Shown: positions 35,644 to 45,600, counted from the first letter of the stretch. The stretch is 64,000 nucleotides of DNA from an uncultured Candidatus Melainabacteria bacterium (GCA_934692295.1 CAKUTL010000003.1:1-64000), one strand, 5' to 3'. Numbers and translations are program-made. Notes: a model not told the origin generated them from the letters alone.

Positions 35644-38600
35644 TTGATTATCGAGGGGAGTATAGAAACAAACAAAACAGACTTGCTGGTTGAGAAATAT
35701 ACCGGTCTGTTAAATAACGGAATTCCTGCTTCAGAAGTTTTGGTATTGGTTCAAAACTCCACTTTGAAAAACAACTTTATTGAAAAAACTTATTCAAAAT
35801 TAACGATTGATTGTGTTGAAAAATTACAAGTTCATTCGTTCTTTTCTTTGGTTTACAACACTATAAACGACAATTGGGCATTTCTAGAAGACAGAAATAT
35901 TTTTGACAACCCTGTTATACTTCCCAACCTTGCGGGGCTAGAAGTTTCGCAGTTCTTACTAAAAGATATTTTAAAAGAGGTTCAGTTTAGGGGGTACAAT
36001 TCCCGAATGTCTTTATTGCAACAAATTTTTAGACGTTATTCCCTTATTGTGCAAAATAATCTTTCACAAAGCGAAATTGATAAAAGAGCCAAGATTTTGA
36101 AAGAAGGATTTTCGGATGAAGCCTCTCTTGCAATAAAAAAACTTTTGAAAAAAACACTTGAACTCCGAGATTTTGACTATTTGCGACAGTGTTTAATGTT
36201 CAATTTTGTATATAAAAATACTGATTACTTTAAAAATATTAAATATTTGATAGTTGATGATGCGGATGAATGCACACCTATTTGTATTGATTTTATTGAA
36301 TATTTGTCTAAACAGTTGAAAGATTATTTTATTACAATTGATCCCCTAGGGTCTTCTCGTTGCGGGTATTTGAGTGCAGACAAAAATAATTATAAAAAAT
36401 TGAAGAGTATTTTTAACAATGACGTTATTGTAATTCCGTCAGACTCGAAAATGCTACAAGATTCTCAAACTCTTTACGAAAATATTTTTAGTGAAAAAGT
36501 TGATACTTTACACAATTTCACCTTTGAATCTCTTTCAAAGCGGTCAGAAATCATAGAAAGTGTAATCAAAAAAATTAAAACTCTTTTAGATAAAAAAGTT
36601 TCGCCTTCCGAAATCTCAATAATTACTCCAATTGTTGATGAAATGTTGAAGTTTACCCTCAAAGAGGATTTGCCCAATAATATAAATTTGCGTTACCTTT
36701 CAGGTAGTGAAAAACTTATTCAAAATAGGCTTGTCCTTGCGGTAATTACCGTACTGAAACTAAACACAAATCTCAAAAAGACTTTATCGGAATTTGATAT
36801 TCGAGTTATTTTATCAGAATTTTTGCATATCCCGCTTAAATATTGCGAAGAAATTTTAGAAAACTTTCAAAATCAAAAAACTCTTATCCCGTTTGATTTT
36901 GGGGATGAAGATTACAACAAAAAATATAATGAATTTTTGCATTTGATTAACGAATTGGCAAATAGTAACGAAAAACTAGCCGAACAAATTGTCAAAATAT
37001 ACAACCAGTTATTTTCTTTTGACTTCTGGAATAAACACGAAATTAACAAATTTAACTTCTTCCTCAAACAAATTACAGATTTTGAAAATGTTTTGGGAAA
37101 AGGTTTCAATTCTAGAAAATCAGATATTATTTTGCAGGTTGAAAACTCCATTATTTCTGAAAATCCGTATTCAGTTCTTGAAATTGGGAAAAATGACCTA
37201 ATAATTTCAACACCTCAAAAGATTATTGACAACCAAATAAAGACAAAATATCAAATATGGCTAGATATTTCAAATTCAGAATGGATTAAATCAGATACTG
37301 GGCCACTTTACAACGCTTGGGTTTTCCAAAAAGATTGGGACAAAGAAGAATATACAATTGATGATAATATAGAACTTTCAAAAGAAAAAAATGCTCGAGT
37401 TATGCGAAAACTTACACTATGTGCTAAGGATAAAATATTCTGTTACTCTAGTTTGTTTGATTCAAACGGAATAGAAAACTATGGAGCATTAGAAGATTTT
37501 ATTGTTGTTGAAAATCCTCAAGAGCAAGAAGAAACAGAGCAAAAGACATTTAAAATTATACCTCGAGAAGATCAAAAACCGGTTCTTGAATACAAATCAG
37601 GGAAAATGGGAATTTCTGCTGTTCCTGGAGCTGGGAAGACAACAATATTACTCGCTTTAATTATTAAACTATTAGAAAGAGGGATTAACCCAGAAAGAAT
37701 TTTTGTCCTAACTTATATGGATTCAGCTGCAAGAAATTTTAGAGAGAGAATTAAAAATGTTCGCAAAAATTCTTCCAGACTACCAAATATAAGTACAATT
37801 CATGGTTTAGCTTTACGAATTTTGAAAGAGAATGGGAATTACGAAAAGCTAGGGTTATCATCTGATTTTGAAATCTGTGATGACTCACAAAGAAATAGAA
37901 TGCTCCGAGAAATTTCATCTGTTATGAAAATTGATACAAAAACAGCAGAAGAGTTTGATAGAGCCGTTTCTGTATTTAAAATGGGTTTAGGTAAATTTGA
38001 AACCCTTCCAACAGATGCGAAATTAAAAAAATTCAGAACGTTTTTCAACCTGTATCAGTCAAACTTGAAAGAATTTAACCTTATTGATTACGATGATATG
38101 CTAACGGGTTCTGTAAAAATTCTAAGAGGAAATCCGGATATTTTATCACATTATCAAGAAATTTGCGAATATATTATAGAAGACGAAGCACAAGATTCTT
38201 CTTCTATTCAACAAGAATTGATTTCACTTCTTTCAGGCAAACATCAAAACATCATTCGATGCGGCGATGTGAACCAATCCATTACATCAACTTTTTCTAA
38301 CGCTGATGTTGAAGGATTTAGAAAATTTATTACAGAAAACAACAATGTTATGATGAACTGTTCTCAACGATGTACCAAAGGAGTTTGGGAAATAGCCAAT
38401 AACGTAGTTGAAATGTTTAGTCAAAAACAAGACAGTAAAGATGCTTTTTTCAAAATGTTTATGCAACCAGTCAAAGGTAAAAATCCCCAAACAGAAAACG
38501 CTATCACAGGAGAAATTTTTGATTCCCCAGTTGATGAGAAAAATTACATTCTAAAAACAATAAAAGATACGTTGTCCAAAAATCCTAATTATACAGTTGG

Positions 38601-39522
38601 AATTTTATTAAGAAACAATTATCAAGTAGCCGCTTGGCAAGACTTGATTGAAAATAGTGGACTTAAAGCTATTACAAGAAACCAATGTTTAGAACAAAAA
38701 GCAATTTTCAAAGCAATTTTTGCAGTAATGAAAATAGTTTTGCATCCGTTTGATAACGAAAATCTTGGAGCAAATTACGATGTACTTGCCGATTTAGGAT
38801 TGTACAAAAGAGGGTTAGGGAGTGAAATTTCAAAATACGAAAACCCATTTGTAAAACTAAACGGAGATAGCATCGAAGCTCAAAGCCTTGAACAATTTAA
38901 TTATGATGTAAATTATTGGATGTCATTATGTTACTTACCGCCAAATGAATTAGCTTTAAAAGTCGGCGAACAATTTTTTAATAGCGAAATTGAAAAAGCT
39001 AATATTTACCTAATTTCAACTCTTATTAAAAGAATTTGTATTAAAAATAATTCTTTAGAATATGCGGTATCTCGACTAGCTGAACTTTCTAAAAAGCCAA
39101 ATTTAAGTGGTTTTAAATTCTTCTCGGAAGAAGACGAAGACGACAAATCAGCTCTTTGTGGCAAGGTTCAAATAATGACAATGCACAAATCAAAAGGGGA
39201 CGAATTCAACCTCGTATTTATCCCTGAACTACAAGAAAAAAGTTTGCCACTATCAATCGGAAAAATAAATTTAAAATCCGCAGACTTTTTAGAAACCGTA
39301 AAATCCTTAAATCCAACATACAAGAAAAAATCTGATTACGAGCTAAAACAAGAAATCTTAGCCGAAAACTTAAGACTCCTATATGTTGCAATCACGAGAG
39401 CAAAAAACAAACTCTACATAACCGCAAGCAGCAAAATTAAATCTTTCGGGAAAGAAAAAACATCTGAACCTAGTGTAATTTTTGAAGAGTTATTAGGAAT
39501 TGAAGGAGGGCAAAATGATTAA
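35644..39522 (+). CDS. UvrD/AddA-type helicase fused to a degenerate N-terminal helicase half
   Basis: 1292 residues from the TTG at 35644 (AAGGAG 8 nt before it). Residues 1 to about 630 resemble an inactivated superfamily 1 helicase of AddB style: GSIETNKTDLL replaces the P loop. The second half is a complete UvrD-like helicase: SAVPGAGKTT (about 658-667), STIHGLA, EDEAQDSS, QCR-like SQRCTKG, TMHKSKGDEFN and LLYVAITRAKN. A nuclease gene overlaps its end, so the pair probably performs AddAB/RecBCD-like end resection and repair, with a different domain split. Confidence 0.88.
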   Translation: MIIEGSIETNKTDLLVEKYTGLLNNGIPASEVLVLVQNSTLKNNFIEKTYSKLTIDCVEKLQVHSFFSLVYNTINDNWAFLEDRNIFDNPVILPNLAGLEVSQFLLKDILKEVQFRGYNSRMSLLQQIFRRYSLIVQNNLSQSEIDKRAKILKEGFSDEASLAIKKLLKKTLELRDFDYLRQCLMFNFVYKNTDYFKNIKYLIVDDADECTPICIDFIEYLSKQLKDYFITIDPLGSSRCGYLSADKNNYKKLKSIFNNDVIVIPSDSKMLQDSQTLYENIFSEKVDTLHNFTFESLSKRSEIIESVIKKIKTLLDKKVSPSEISIITPIVDEMLKFTLKEDLPNNINLRYLSGSEKLIQNRLVLAVITVLKLNTNLKKTLSEFDIRVILSEFLHIPLKYCEEILENFQNQKTLIPFDFGDEDYNKKYNEFLHLINELANSNEKLAEQIVKIYNQLFSFDFWNKHEINKFNFFLKQITDFENVLGKGFNSRKSDIILQVENSIISENPYSVLEIGKNDLIISTPQKIIDNQIKTKYQIWLDISNSEWIKSDTGPLYNAWVFQKDWDKEEYTIDDNIELSKEKNARVMRKLTLCAKDKIFCYSSLFDSNGIENYGALEDFIVVENPQEQEETEQKTFKIIPREDQKPVLEYKSGKMGISAVPGAGKTTILLALIIKLLERGINPERIFVLTYMDSAARNFRERIKNVRKNSSRLPNISTIHGLALRILKENGNYEKLGLSSDFEICDDSQRNRMLREISSVMKIDTKTAEEFDRAVSVFKMGLGKFETLPTDAKLKKFRTFFNLYQSNLKEFNLIDYDDMLTGSVKILRGNPDILSHYQEICEYIIEDEAQDSSSIQQELISLLSGKHQNIIRCGDVNQSITSTFSNADVEGFRKFITENNNVMMNCSQRCTKGVWEIANNVVEMFSQKQDSKDAFFKMFMQPVKGKNPQTENAITGEIFDSPVDEKNYILKTIKDTLSKNPNYTVGILLRNNYQVAAWQDLIENSGLKAITRNQCLEQKAIFKAIFAVMKIVLHPFDNENLGANYDVLADLGLYKRGLGSEISKYENPFVKLNGDSIEAQSLEQFNYDVNYWMSLCYLPPNELALKVGEQFFNSEIEKANIYLISTLIKRICIKNNSLEYAVSRLAELSKKPNLSGFKFFSEEDEDDKSALCGKVQIMTMHKSKGDEFNLVFIPELQEKSLPLSIGKINLKSADFLETVKSLNPTYKKKSDYELKQEILAENLRLLYVAITRAKNKLYITASSKIKSFGKEKTSEPSVIFEELLGIEGGQND

Positions 39523-40147
39523 AATATACTCTCCAAACATGTTGAAAACCTATGAAAAATGTCCAAGAAAATTTTATTTTCGATACATTGAAGGGGTAAA
39601 TGTTCCACTTTCATTTTTACCTTTTGAAAAAGGGAAAAAAATTCACGCCTTAGCTAACTATTTTCTCCAAGAAATAAACATTTCGAGAATAGAAACAGCT
39701 TTAACAGAAGAAGAAAAAGCGATATGGATTTCATTATTAAATAACCCATTTTATAGAAAAAAATGCCTAAAATCTGAATTTTCAATCAGCACAAAAATTG
39801 GAGATTTTTGGGTTGGTGGACGTCTTGATGCTGTAGTTCATGATGAAAAAGAATATTATATTCTTGACTACAAAACCGGTTCAACTCCGAAAAATCCTGA
39901 GTTTGATTACCAAACAATGATTTATCTTTTGTGCATGGATAAATACCTAAAAAAATACGATAAATTATCTTTTGTTTATATAAATCTAAAAGACAAAAAT
40001 AACTATGTCATTGATTTTAATGAAAAATTAAAACAAGAATACGAAAATAGATTGCTAAAAATATGCACAGCAATAACATCCGATTCGTGGTATCAAAAGA
40101 ATTCAAAATCTTGTGCAAGATGTGAATATGAAAAAATTTGCAAGTAG
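39515..40147 (+). CDS. PD-(D/E)XK nuclease with four-cysteine (Fe-S) motif
   Basis: 210 residues from the ATG at 39515, preceded by GAAGGAGGG; it overlaps the helicase gene by 8 bp. Motifs: TYEKCPRKFYF at the start, GGRLDAVV (Asp), YILDYKTG (D-x-K), QTMIYLL, and a C-terminal CARCEYEKIC. The four cysteines match the 4Fe-4S clamp of AddB, Cas4 and RecB-like nucleases. It should supply the nuclease of the neighbouring helicase. No cas genes or CRISPR array are present, so it is not a Cas4. Confidence 0.9.
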   Translation: MIKIYSPNMLKTYEKCPRKFYFRYIEGVNVPLSFLPFEKGKKIHALANYFLQEINISRIETALTEEEKAIWISLLNNPFYRKKCLKSEFSISTKIGDFWVGGRLDAVVHDEKEYYILDYKTGSTPKNPEFDYQTMIYLLCMDKYLKKYDKLSFVYINLKDKNNYVIDFNEKLKQEYENRLLKICTAITSDSWYQKNSKSCARCEYEKICK

Positions 40148-40169
40148 TTGATTTTTGGAATAATTAAAA

Positions 40170-40212
40170 TACATTCCCTCTCACGTGAAGAAGGGAATGT
40201 ATAATTTTTTAT
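40170..40212 (+). terminator. Terminator after the nuclease gene
   Basis: ACATTCCCTCT and AGAAGGGAATGT form an imperfect stem, followed by ATAATTTTTT. Confidence 0.65.
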
Positions 40213-40233
40213 GACTAGATATCTTTTTACCTG

Positions 40234-40458
40234 TTATTTCATAAATAGAGATCCTGCAGAAGCCGATGCAACTCTCATAATTTTTTTCACTTTCGCTGCT
40301 TCATCTGCGGTAAAAGCTTGCTTAACACGACCAGATGCTTTTTTTTCAGCACGTTTTGCTTTTCTTGCTTCTTTTTTTTCAGCCTTAGTTTTTTGAGCGG
40401 GTGTTTTAGATTTTACGTTATATTGAGAGTCTCCGGTACTAATTCCGTCTAATGCCAT
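40234..40458 (-). CDS. Lys/Ala-rich small orphan, motif-regulon member
   Basis: 74 residues from the ATG at 40458 (AAAGGAG 8 nt upstream); a TTG two codons earlier is less likely. The centre is a highly basic AEKKEARKAKRAEKKASG stretch, like a nucleic-acid-binding or histone-like tail. Function unknown. Motif copy 6 lies 52 bp upstream. Confidence 0.7.
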   Translation of the reverse strand: MALDGISTGDSQYNVKSKTPAQKTKAEKKEARKAKRAEKKASGRVKQAFTADEAAKVKKIMRVASASAGSLFMK

Positions 40459-40509
40459 AATCAATTCTCCTTTCGTTAAAAATTTTCACATTTATGTATT
40501 ATCCACGTA

Positions 40510-40540
40510 TATATAAAGTATTTATATTTTAAATAATTGC
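40510..40540 (-). promoter_or_regulatory. GCAATT-N17-TTTATATA motif, copy 6
   Basis: On the minus strand, GCAATT (40535-40540), exactly 17 nt, TTTATATA (40510-40517). Confidence 0.6.
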
Positions 40541-40716
40541 CTTAGAAAAATATTAAAATAATAAAAAACAAGTTATGATTGAATTTCAAGGAATAAAATA
40601 CAGCTTTACATTATGTAATAAATTGAATAATGTAGGTCGGTATTTTTGCCCCAACATTAAATTTATTTCCTAGCCATAAGGAAGAAAAAATTCTAATTAA
40701 AAACTCAAACAAACTC

Positions 40717-40959
40717 GTCATACTGAGCGAAGTATCGATAACGACAAGATTTGCTAACTTAATACTTTAAAACGCATACATCATTCTGAGGGATTTACAT
40801 TTGAAATAAGAATAATAACCATACATATTTACCCGAAGAATCTAAAATCTTAACTTGCGAAGATTAACCCCTCACCCTTTCCCAAACCTCTCACAAAACA
40901 ATTCACTGGATTGTTTTGCTCGGCAGAGTCCTAGGAGAGGGAAATAGGCTATCAATCCT
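40717..40959. repeat. Dispersed repeat fragments before gcvT
   Basis: The gene-free stretch 40541-41034 holds a GTCATACTGAGCGAAG unit (40717-40732), a CATCATTCTGAGGGATTT unit (40779-40796), an AAAACAAT/ATTGTTTT hairpin near 40905-40920 and CCTCTC/GAGAGG segments. These are the same repeat types as at 4484-4658. I see no glycine riboswitch signature and no coding signal. Confidence 0.55.
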
Positions 40960-41034
40960 CTCTACCAAAATCAAAAAATTGTATCAACTTCTAAACCTAT
41001 TAAATTGACATCTTTAAATTATCTACACATGTTA

Positions 41035-41063
41035 TTGACAAAAGAGTAATTAAGAAACACAAT
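41035..41063 (+). promoter_or_regulatory. Candidate gcv operon promoter
   Basis: TTGACA (41035-41040), 17 nt, CACAAT (41058-41063), 28 bp before gcvT with a GAGGGGG ribosome site between. Confidence 0.5.
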
Positions 41064-41091
41064 AAAGTTATAGTTTTGAGGGGGATTTTAG

Positions 41092-42192
41092 ATGGTAAAA
41101 GAAACATATTTACACGATAAACACGTTGCACTTGGTGCAAAGATGGTTGATTTTGCAGGATGGCACATGCCTGTCCAATATTCATCAATCATTGAAGAAC
41201 ATAAAACAGTAAGAAATGCCGTTGGACTTTTCGACGTTTCTCACATGGGAGAAGTTTTTGTTTCTGGTAAAGATGCAACAGCATTTTTAAATAAAATCGT
41301 TCCTCAAGACATTGAAAAACTTGATTATGAAAAAGCCGTATATTGCCAATTACCGAACAAAAATGGCGGACTTATCGACGACTTAATTATCTATAAATTA
41401 GGGATTGAATATTATTTGGTAATCTGTAACGCTTCAAGAATTGATGAAGATTTAAATTGGATTGTGAGAAATAAACGAGGAATGAAGGTAAAAATTGACA
41501 ACCAATCTCACAACTACTCACTCCTTGCCGTTCAAGGACCAAAGGCAATTGATTTGGTAAGAAAAATGGGTTACAACCTTCAGAATCAAAAATCTTTCAC
41601 AATTAAGCCTGCAATTATTGAAGGGATAAAACTTCTAGCTTCCCGCACAGGATACACTGGGGAAGACGGTTTTGAACTCCTTGTAGAAAACGAATATTCA
41701 GAATTTTTATGGGATAAGATTTTAGAAGAAGGTAAAGAATACGGAATTAAGCCAATCGGTCTTGGTGCAAGAGATACTCTTAGACTTGAAGCGGCACTGC
41801 ATTTATACGGAAATGATTTAGACGAAAACACAACACCAATTGAAGCAGGTTTGTCTTGGTCTGTTCCTAAAGATAAACAAGCAGACTACAACGGCAAAGA
41901 GATTATTATGAGCCAAATTGCCAATGGAGTTTCTAAAAAGCTCGTTGGACTTGAAATGTTAGACAGAAACATTGCTCGACATGGGTATGAAATTTATTTC
42001 AATGGTGAAAAAGTCGGACATGTTACAAGCGGATGTGTTTCACCTAGCACAGGCAAAAATATCGCTCTTGGCTATGTAAAAAATATCAAAGAAATTTGCA
42101 CCGATGCAACTGTTCAAGTTATGATTAGAGAAAAACTTCACGATGCAAAAATCGTAAAAAGACCTTTTATCCAAAAAAGAAATAAGGTATAA
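41092..42192 (+). CDS. gcvT: Glycine cleavage system aminomethyltransferase (T protein)
   Basis: 366 residues. The N-terminal LHDKHVALGAKMVDFAGWHMPVQY, FDVSHMGE, NKNGGLIDDLI and RTGYTGEDGFE blocks are diagnostic. It transfers the methylene group from the lipoyl arm of GcvH to tetrahydrofolate and releases ammonia. First gene of gcvT-gcvH-gcvPA, all on the plus strand. Confidence 0.97.
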   Translation: MVKETYLHDKHVALGAKMVDFAGWHMPVQYSSIIEEHKTVRNAVGLFDVSHMGEVFVSGKDATAFLNKIVPQDIEKLDYEKAVYCQLPNKNGGLIDDLIIYKLGIEYYLVICNASRIDEDLNWIVRNKRGMKVKIDNQSHNYSLLAVQGPKAIDLVRKMGYNLQNQKSFTIKPAIIEGIKLLASRTGYTGEDGFELLVENEYSEFLWDKILEEGKEYGIKPIGLGARDTLRLEAALHLYGNDLDENTTPIEAGLSWSVPKDKQADYNGKEIIMSQIANGVSKKLVGLEMLDRNIARHGYEIYFNGEKVGHVTSGCVSPSTGKNIALGYVKNIKEICTDATVQVMIREKLHDAKIVKRPFIQKRNKV

Positions 42193-42234
42193 CTATTATA
42201 AACAATTAAAAGTATGAAAAAGGAGAAAATATAA

Positions 42235-42615
42235 ATGGGTTTTAAAGAAGAAATGTTATGTTCTAAATCGCACGAATACGTTATTAAACAAGATGACAAA
42301 TATGTTATCGGACTTACAGATTATGCTATTGAACAACTTGGCGATATTGTATTTTTAGAATTGCCGGAAGTTGGAGATGAATTTGCTAAAGGTGATACTT
42401 TTGCAAACATTGAATCAGTAAAAGCTGCTTCTGAAATTTACATGCCAATCAGTGGTAAAATTGTTGAAATTAACGATGGATTAGTTGATGCTCCAGAACA
42501 ATTGAACGAAGATTGTTACGAAGGCGGATGGCTTGTTAAAGTTGAATCAACAGCATCAGAAGATGAGTTCAAAGATTTAGTATCATACGCAGATTATAAA
42601 GAAGAATTGGAATAA
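42235..42615 (+). CDS. gcvH: Glycine cleavage system H protein
   Basis: 126 residues; the lipoyl lysine lies in IESVKAASEIY. The family core GLTDYAIEQLGDIVFLELPEVGDEF is intact. AAAGGAG precedes the ATG. Lipoylation may be performed by the LipM/LplA-like enzyme encoded at 47449-48099. Confidence 0.97.
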   Translation: MGFKEEMLCSKSHEYVIKQDDKYVIGLTDYAIEQLGDIVFLELPEVGDEFAKGDTFANIESVKAASEIYMPISGKIVEINDGLVDAPEQLNEDCYEGGWLVKVESTASEDEFKDLVSYADYKEELE

Positions 42616-42617
42616 TA

Positions 42618-43862
42618 ATGAAGAATTTTTTAGTACACAACGAAAAAACAACACAAGAAATGTGTAAAGCTATCAGAATTGATAAAGTTGAAGATTTATT
42701 CAAACAAATTCCTCAATCTGTAAGAATGCCAGAACTTGACCTTCCAGAAGGGTTGAGTGAAATGGAAACCCAAAGAAAAGTTAAAAATCTCGCAAAATCA
42801 AACAAATCGGATTTTATAAGCTTTCTTGGGGGCGGAATTTACAATAAATTTGTACCCGCTTGTATAAATCAAGTTGCAAGCAGATTTGAATTTAACACTG
42901 CTTACACTCCATACCAACCAGAAATTTCACAAGGAACATTGCAAGTTATGTATGAATTTCAAACAATGATTTGTAGATTAACTGGTATGGATATTTCTAA
43001 TGCCACAGTTTATGATGCTGGAACAGCTTGTGCCGAAGCAATATTAATGGCTTGCAGAATTTCTAAAAAATACAAAGTTTGTGTACTTAATTCTCTAAAC
43101 CCAGAATACAAGAGGGTTATTGAAACTTACACTAATTCTCAAGGAATTGAAGTTGATTGGGTTGACGAAATACCACAAGCAACAAAAGATTATGCCGGAG
43201 TTCTCGTTCAAACTCCTAACTATTATGGAGAAATTATTCAACCAAAAGAAGTTGAATGCTTGTCTATAATTTGTTGCGACCCATCATCATTAGCAATATT
43301 GAAAACCCCAGCAGAAATGGGAGCAGATATTGCAGTTGGGGATATTCAAACCCTAGGAATTCCAATGAATTTTGGCGGACCTAGTGCTGGATTCATTGCT
43401 TGTAGAGAAAAATTGATGCGTCAACTTCCTGGAAGACTAGCAGGAAGAACGGTTGATAAAGATGGTAAACAAGCATTTTGTCTAACTATTCAAACAAGAG
43501 AACAACATATCAAAAGAGAAAAAGCAACAAGTAATATTTGTTCTAATCAAGCTCTTATTGGACTTTGTGCAACTCTTTATCTATCAGTTATGGGAGATAA
43601 AGGATTCAGACAAGCCGGATATTTATCTACAAAAAATGCCCACACTCTAGCAAATAAATTGCAAGAAAAAGGCTACAAAGTTCTAAATAAAAATTTCTTC
43701 AATGAATTTGTTTTAGAAGTTCCAAATGCAGATGAATTTCTTGCAAAACTGGAAGACAATAACATTTTAGGTGGAATTAAATTAGATGATAAAAAAATCC
43801 TAGTTGCGACAACCGAAATGAATTCAGAAGAAGACATCGATTTATATATCAAGACCGTCTAA
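42618..43862 (+). CDS. gcvPA: Glycine dehydrogenase (decarboxylating) subunit 1
   Basis: 414 residues, N-terminal half of P protein in the split form (FLGGGIYNKFVPACINQVASR, TAYTPYQPEISQGTLQ, GGPSAGFIACREKLMR). Starts 2 bp after gcvH. The partner GcvPB, which carries the PLP-binding lysine, normally follows but is not encoded next; a converging TPR gene comes instead. GcvPB must lie elsewhere for the system to work. Confidence 0.96.
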   Translation: MKNFLVHNEKTTQEMCKAIRIDKVEDLFKQIPQSVRMPELDLPEGLSEMETQRKVKNLAKSNKSDFISFLGGGIYNKFVPACINQVASRFEFNTAYTPYQPEISQGTLQVMYEFQTMICRLTGMDISNATVYDAGTACAEAILMACRISKKYKVCVLNSLNPEYKRVIETYTNSQGIEVDWVDEIPQATKDYAGVLVQTPNYYGEIIQPKEVECLSIICCDPSSLAILKTPAEMGADIAVGDIQTLGIPMNFGGPSAGFIACREKLMRQLPGRLAGRTVDKDGKQAFCLTIQTREQHIKREKATSNICSNQALIGLCATLYLSVMGDKGFRQAGYLSTKNAHTLANKLQEKGYKVLNKNFFNEFVLEVPNADEFLAKLEDNNILGGIKLDDKKILVATTEMNSEEDIDLYIKTV

Positions 43863-43884
43863 AAAAATTCAAAATAAAACTTTT

Positions 43885-43922
43885 CAAAACTCTCAATTGC
43901 AATTACACGATTGAGAGTTTTG
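43885..43922. terminator. Terminator shared by gcvPA and the TPR gene
   Basis: CAAAACTCTCAAT (43885-43897) and its exact complement (43910-43922) form a 13-bp stem; the stop codon of the TPR gene lies in the loop. Confidence 0.8.
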
Positions 43923-44655
43923 TTGTTTTAGTTTTTAGCGATCTTAATTTTTCCACTCTACGCATAATAAAATTCGCATTCTCAGAATCAGGTCTGCAAG
44001 CTAAGAATTTTCTATAATATCTTTTTGCGTCTGAGTGTTTGCCAAGTTTATCTAAACATAATCCAATATCTGAATAAACTTGGGTATAATTTGGATTTAT
44101 TTTCAAAATTTCTTTATACAATGCAAGAGCCGGTCTGTATAATTCCATCTTCATCAAAAGTGAAGATTTTCTAACGTAGGCGTTGATATAATTTGGCGAA
44201 TTTTCAATAAGTTTTTGATAAATCATCAAAGCCATATCTTCTTCTTCGCATTGTTCGTGAGCGATACCGAGTTGATAAATTGCATCCGGATTATCAGGTT
44301 CAATCTGAATAGCTTGAATAAAACACTTAATCGCACAGCAAGGAGTTTCATCTTTCAAATGACAAAGCCCTAATTCATAAAAAGTATCAAATTTATTAGA
44401 ATCAAGCAGTGCTGCTTTTTCTAAATTTTCAATAGCTTTTTTGATTTTGCCCATATTTTTATAACAAATTCCTAATCCTAAATAGGTATCAGGATTATTT
44501 CTATCTAAAAGGACAGAATTTAAGTATGCAGAAACAGCCTCTTTGAACGAACGTTTTGTTCTCAATAAATCCGCTTCAGATTGAATTTTATTAACTTTTT
44601 TTCTCCTAATAATAGGGGTGCTCATATATTGAGATTTTATATTCTCGTCGCTCAA
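43903..44655 (-). CDS. TPR-repeat protein
   Basis: 250 residues from a TTG start with GAGGA 8 nt upstream. At least five tetratricopeptide repeats of about 34 residues cover about 30-235 (for example NPDTYLGLGICYKNMGKIKKAIE and NPNYTQVYSDIGLCLDKLGKH). No signal peptide. TPR arrays bind protein partners; the target is unknown. Divergent from the secreted paralogue pair. Confidence 0.88.
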   Translation of the reverse strand: MSDENIKSQYMSTPIIRRKKVNKIQSEADLLRTKRSFKEAVSAYLNSVLLDRNNPDTYLGLGICYKNMGKIKKAIENLEKAALLDSNKFDTFYELGLCHLKDETPCCAIKCFIQAIQIEPDNPDAIYQLGIAHEQCEEEDMALMIYQKLIENSPNYINAYVRKSSLLMKMELYRPALALYKEILKINPNYTQVYSDIGLCLDKLGKHSDAKRYYRKFLACRPDSENANFIMRRVEKLRSLKTKTTKLSIV

Positions 44656-44772
44656 CTCTTTTTCCTCTTACATTTCTATATTAGATTTTTTTTCGGAATA
44701 GAAGAACAATCAAGAGATTTAAAGATTAATCAACCATTGGATTTATTATCGTTCTTGTGCTATAAATTTAGT

Positions 44773-45600
44773 ATGAGAAAGCTGGTAATTTTTTTAGGGA
44801 TAATTAGTGTTATAACTCAACCCGCACTTGCAATTGATGATGGGGAAGTTCATTTAGGAACAGTGGAACAAACCAAAATTGAATTGCCTAAAGTTGATTA
44901 CAAGGGAAAAGATTCTTTAGTCATTAGCGAACAACAAATTATGGACGAAATTGTCAAACTCCAAAAAGAAAAAGATATGGAAGACATAGACAATTTGTGG
45001 AAAGGAACGGTTGAAAATAACCAAGTTATCGGCTTTGCACTAAAAAAATTAGCAACTCCGGAAAGTCAAAGGAGAATACATTCTTCTCTAATGGCTAAGA
45101 CCCTTTCTGCAATTGTATCCGGAGCTTCTTTAGCACCGGCACTTGTCGGAGCAGATTATATGGTTCAATCAGGATCTTATGCAGCAGGAAGAATTGCTCA
45201 AAATCTTTTAAATAAAAAAAATATTCCTCAAGAAGTTCCACTTACAGATACCGAACTTATTGAGTTGGCAGGACTTGTAGAAAATTTGCAAGACAAAATT
45301 ATTAACGCATACTACAATTACAAAGGGAGTTTATCACAATTAAAAGAAATCCGTTCAAGAGAACTTTTGTATAGTAGAAATTACGCAAAAGCAATGGATG
45401 AAGAAGACTTTTTAGAAATATCAATTTCATCCGCTCTATATGACGATATGCAAATTGAAGAAGCTAAATATGTTCAAATGTCAAAAAAATATCACTTAGA
45501 ACTCCAACGACTTGCAGGGAAAAAAGTTGTTGAAAATTTGAACTTATACCAATACAACTATGATTCAGCATTGATAGGAGGAAACAAAGATGCTAAATAA
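44773..45600 (+). CDS. Secreted orphan, paralogue A
   Basis: 275 residues from the ATG at 44773, which gives a clean signal peptide (MRKLVIFLGIISVITQPALA). The longer frame to 44581 would overlap the TPR gene and lacks this logic. The core (about 85-180) reads LWKGTVENNQVIGFALKKLA and onward, and closely parallels the next gene. A helical coiled-coil-like region follows. A TATAAA box lies 6 nt before the ATG. Function unknown; likely periplasmic or surface-linked. Confidence 0.78.
   Translation: MRKLVIFLGIISVITQPALAIDDGEVHLGTVEQTKIELPKVDYKGKDSLVISEQQIMDEIVKLQKEKDMEDIDNLWKGTVENNQVIGFALKKLATPESQRRIHSSLMAKTLSAIVSGASLAPALVGADYMVQSGSYAAGRIAQNLLNKKNIPQEVPLTDTELIELAGLVENLQDKIINAYYNYKGSLSQLKEIRSRELLYSRNYAKAMDEEDFLEISISSALYDDMQIEEAKYVQMSKKYHLELQRLAGKKVVENLNLYQYNYDSALIGGNKDAK

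Noticed and set aside
39515..40147. Cas4 interpretation of the Fe-S nuclease
   Set aside because: No CRISPR array or other cas genes were seen, and the gene overlaps a UvrD-type helicase gene, which explains it better.
40541..41091. Glycine riboswitch ahead of gcvT
   Set aside because: No tandem aptamer signature was found; the spacer holds dispersed repeats and a plain promoter.
44581..44772. Longer N terminus for secreted paralogue A
   Set aside because: It would overlap the divergent TPR gene start and bury a clean signal peptide that begins at 44773.
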